Shown piece by piece: positions 62,147 to 64,000 of a stretch of DNA of 64,000 nucleotides. The stretch covers positions 248,001 through 312,000 of the forward strand of contig JAUHWL010000003.1 of the NCBI GenBank assembly GCA_030424545.1, in the 5' to 3' direction. Source of the DNA: Bacteroidia bacterium. GTDB lineage: Bacteria; Bacteroidota; Bacteroidia; Flavobacteriales; Schleiferiaceae. Positions within the stretch are counted from its first letter, which is position 1. The number at the start of each line of letters is the position of its first letter. Position numbers and translations under genes: made by a program. Below the pieces are notes generated by a model. That model saw only the letters and a program-made list of their open reading frames with translations. It searched no databases and had not been told where the DNA came from.

Positions 62147-63237
62147 TAACGCGGTACGTCTATTTTGTTTAATATTTCTGTAATGACTTGCTTGCTATCA
62201 TAACCCTCCATTTCTCTTTCTGGAGATAACATAATGCGGTGATTGAGCACAGGAAATGCCACGCGTTTTACATCGTCTGGGGTTACAAAATAGCGCTGGT
62301 TTAATGCAGCATTTGCTTTTGCGGCTTTTAATATGGCCAAAGATGCTCTAGGCGAAGCACCCAAATATAGGTTGGGGTTGTTGCGGGTTTCTAACACAAC
62401 TTTGCCGATGTAATGGATTAGCCCGTCCTCTATTTTTATTTTTTCTACCAGAGTTCTAAAAGCCATTATGTCTGCGCTAGTAAGAACTGGTTTTACATCT
62501 TTTTTCTGCTCCTGGGTAAAATCGTTTTTAAACTTGTTTAAGATGGCAATTTCTTCTTCCAAGTTTGGGTAATCAATTAAAATGCGAAATAAAAAACGGT
62601 CTAATTGTGCTTCGGGCAATTTGTAGGTTCCTTCTTGCTCTAGCGGGTTTTGGGTGGCTAGAACAAAATAAGGTTCATCCATTTTATATGTTGTTCCATC
62701 AACCGTAACCTGAACTTCTTCCATCACCTCAAACAAGGCACTTTGCGTTTTTGCGGGGGCACGATTAATTTCATCAATTAAAACAACATTGCTAAACACG
62801 GGGCCTTTTTTAAAGCTAAACTCAGATGCTTTCATGTTAAAAACATTGGTTCCAACAACATCAGCAGGCATTAAATCAGGGGTAAACTGTATGCGAGAAA
62901 ACTCTACATCAAGCGCCTGTGCTATCAGTTTTGTGGTAAGTGTTTTTGCAATACCAGGCACACCCTCAACCAGGGCATGACCACCACACAATACAGAAAG
63001 CAGTAAAAAATCTATTAGTTCTTCTTGACCAACAATGAGCTTTTTAAGTTCGGTTTTTACGTCTGTTAATTTTTCGCCTAAATTTTTTAATTCGTCATTT
63101 AGCGGGTTTTCATCAAGTGCGGTTTCTATTATTTCGCTTGCGTTTTCTTGATCTCTTTCTGCCTCTGTTTCCAAGTTGTTTTGGCTAAAGCTGCCCTCTG
63201 GGTTTTGCGCTTCTGGGTTTTCGTTTTCTTCCATCAT
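62146..63237 (-). CDS. MoxR-family AAA+ ATPase
   Basis: A 363-residue ATPase with an acidic N-terminal tail of ~50 residues. Walker A is VEGVPGIAKTLTTKLIA (about residues 94-110), Walker B VVLIDEINRAPAKTQSAL, and sensor/arginine regions are FVLATQNPLEQEGTYKLPEAQLDRF and ASPRASLAILKAA. It works with the DUF58/VWA protein encoded next in the operon, probably as a chaperone. The gene lies between DUF4350-like and DUF58 genes with one-base overlaps. Confidence 0.92.
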   Translation of the reverse strand: MMEENENPEAQNPEGSFSQNNLETEAERDQENASEIIETALDENPLNDELKNLGEKLTDVKTELKKLIVGQEELIDFLLLSVLCGGHALVEGVPGIAKTLTTKLIAQALDVEFSRIQFTPDLMPADVVGTNVFNMKASEFSFKKGPVFSNVVLIDEINRAPAKTQSALFEVMEEVQVTVDGTTYKMDEPYFVLATQNPLEQEGTYKLPEAQLDRFLFRILIDYPNLEEEIAILNKFKNDFTQEQKKDVKPVLTSADIMAFRTLVEKIKIEDGLIHYIGKVVLETRNNPNLYLGASPRASLAILKAAKANAALNQRYFVTPDDVKRVAFPVLNHRIMLSPEREMEGYDSKQVITEILNKIDVPR

Positions 63238-64000
63238 TATATTTTGTCTATCAGTAATTTCGTGTAATTAAAGAGATTTATTATTTCCAAATCGCTCAAT
63301 GGTTTTTCTTCTATTGATTTTGTTCCTAAGTGTAAAACAATTTGAATTTCTCGGTTGTGTTCCGGAACCATTTTTAGAAGCAACGATTTTAATTCGTCAT
63401 TTATTTCGGTTTTTTGCCATCTGTTTTTCGTGCGCAAGTGGTACATAAAATGCTGCATAATTTCTTTGCCCTTTGCCGTATTGTCTTTGTCTTTTAGCTG
63501 TAAACTCCCAAACATTTTGGCATAAGCCAATGTAGTGTTCAGGTTTGGTTTAAGTATGGGGATGATGCGTTGTTTCCGTTTAGATTTAAAGGAGACAAAA
63601 AGCAAAACAGCAACAATTAGCGTGTACCAAGCCCATTTTAATGCTTCCTGACTTAGAATAAAAGACAAAGGGCTTTGGCCAAGTGTGCTTTTTGGCGAAA
63701 ACAAACTGTTGTCTGATTGGTATCTAGAAATATCATCAACCAAAAACGTAGCGGGAGTAGTGGCCGATAAAAGCTTGTTTACAAAAACAAAGTTTTCTTG
63801 TTTAAGCAAATAATAGTTAGAAAAAATAATGGGGGTGCTGCTAAAAATAATTTTGCCTTTGCCGTACTTGATGCTAACACAAGCTGTTTGGCCATCAGGG
63901 TAAATTGCCAATGGTTTCCCAGGTAAATTAAGAAAAGCCCATTCACGGCTTATGGTGTCTTTTCTTACCAATATATACAGCGGTATTTTACTGTGGTCAT
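63237..64000 (-). CDS. DUF4350-like membrane protein, 5' end missing
   Basis: The frame stays open to the right edge (reading DHSKIPLYILVRKDT upstream of any internal start), so the N-terminus lies outside the window. About 254 residues are visible. They hold a soluble part with ACVSIKYGKGKIIFSSTPIIFSN, one transmembrane helix (WYTLIVAVLLFVSFKS) and a cytoplasmic tail rich in K and R. Size, topology and place ahead of MoxR and DUF58 fit DUF4350 proteins of this operon type. Function is unknown. Confidence 0.72.
   Translation of the reverse strand, partial: DHSKIPLYILVRKDTISREWAFLNLPGKPLAIYPDGQTACVSIKYGKGKIIFSSTPIIFSNYYLLKQENFVFVNKLLSATTPATFLVDDISRYQSDNSLFSPKSTLGQSPLSFILSQEALKWAWYTLIVAVLLFVSFKSKRKQRIIPILKPNLNTTLAYAKMFGSLQLKDKDNTAKGKEIMQHFMYHLRTKNRWQKTEINDELKSLLLKMVPEHNREIQIVLHLGTKSIEEKPLSDLEIINLFNYTKLLIDKI

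Overview
The window looks like a chromosomal segment of a Bacteroidota bacterium, most likely from the Flavobacteriales. The evidence is low GC, weak Shine-Dalgarno sites, TAnnTTTG-type -7 boxes, type IX secretion (T9SS) sorting domains, a RemB-like outer-membrane protein, and an exosortase-F (XrtF) pair. Annotation is from reading motifs and gene order only; no database search was run.

Region 1 (1-23.7 kb, all + strand, tightly packed) is a surface polysaccharide and glycan locus. It has five GT-B glycosyltransferases, a sulfotransferase, an O-antigen ligase/polymerase-like protein, two CapK-like adenylate-forming proteins, a UDP-GlcNAc 2-epimerase and a WlbA-like UDP-GlcNAcA 3-dehydrogenase. 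It ends in a WecA-type initiating transferase followed by a PglC-PglD-PglE-PglF-like set, as for UDP-N,N'-diacetylbacillosamine. A RemB/Wzi-like protein, XrtF and its partner close the run.

Region 2 (23.7-27.5 kb) is a MacB/LolD-like ABC exporter with one ATPase and two permeases, then a small exported protein and a structured non-coding stretch.

Region 3 (27.7-38 kb) is accessory in character. The GDP-D-glycero-alpha-D-manno-heptose pathway (gmhA, hddA, and a three-domain HddC-GmhB-kinase protein) is split by about 4.2 kb. That interval holds a ParE/RelE toxin-antitoxin pair, REP-like palindromes, a mosaic T9SS protein whose sorting domain lies near its N-terminus, and a DUF559 nuclease gene between two ~225-bp direct repeats. 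Two TonB-C-like tandem paralogues follow.

Region 4 (38-46.4 kb) has a beta-helix T9SS surface protein with four 51-residue repeats, a Crp/Fnr regulator with a small DUF2892 protein, a GNAT-nitrilase fusion, and a photolyase-TspO-SRPBCC operon.

Region 5 (46.7-64 kb) is mostly housekeeping: CDF metal exporter, hutH, YheT-like hydrolase, OsmC, PepD, ffh, folD, an esterase with TPRs, queE, a Sua5/TsaC enzyme, a TraB/GumN protein, and a DUF58-MoxR-DUF4350 operon that runs off the right edge. A strong multibranch inverted repeat lies at 57.7 kb.

The best candidates for something undescribed are the repeat-flanked DUF559 unit, the kinase-like third domain on the heptose enzyme, the mosaic T9SS gene, and the 57.7-kb multibranch element.
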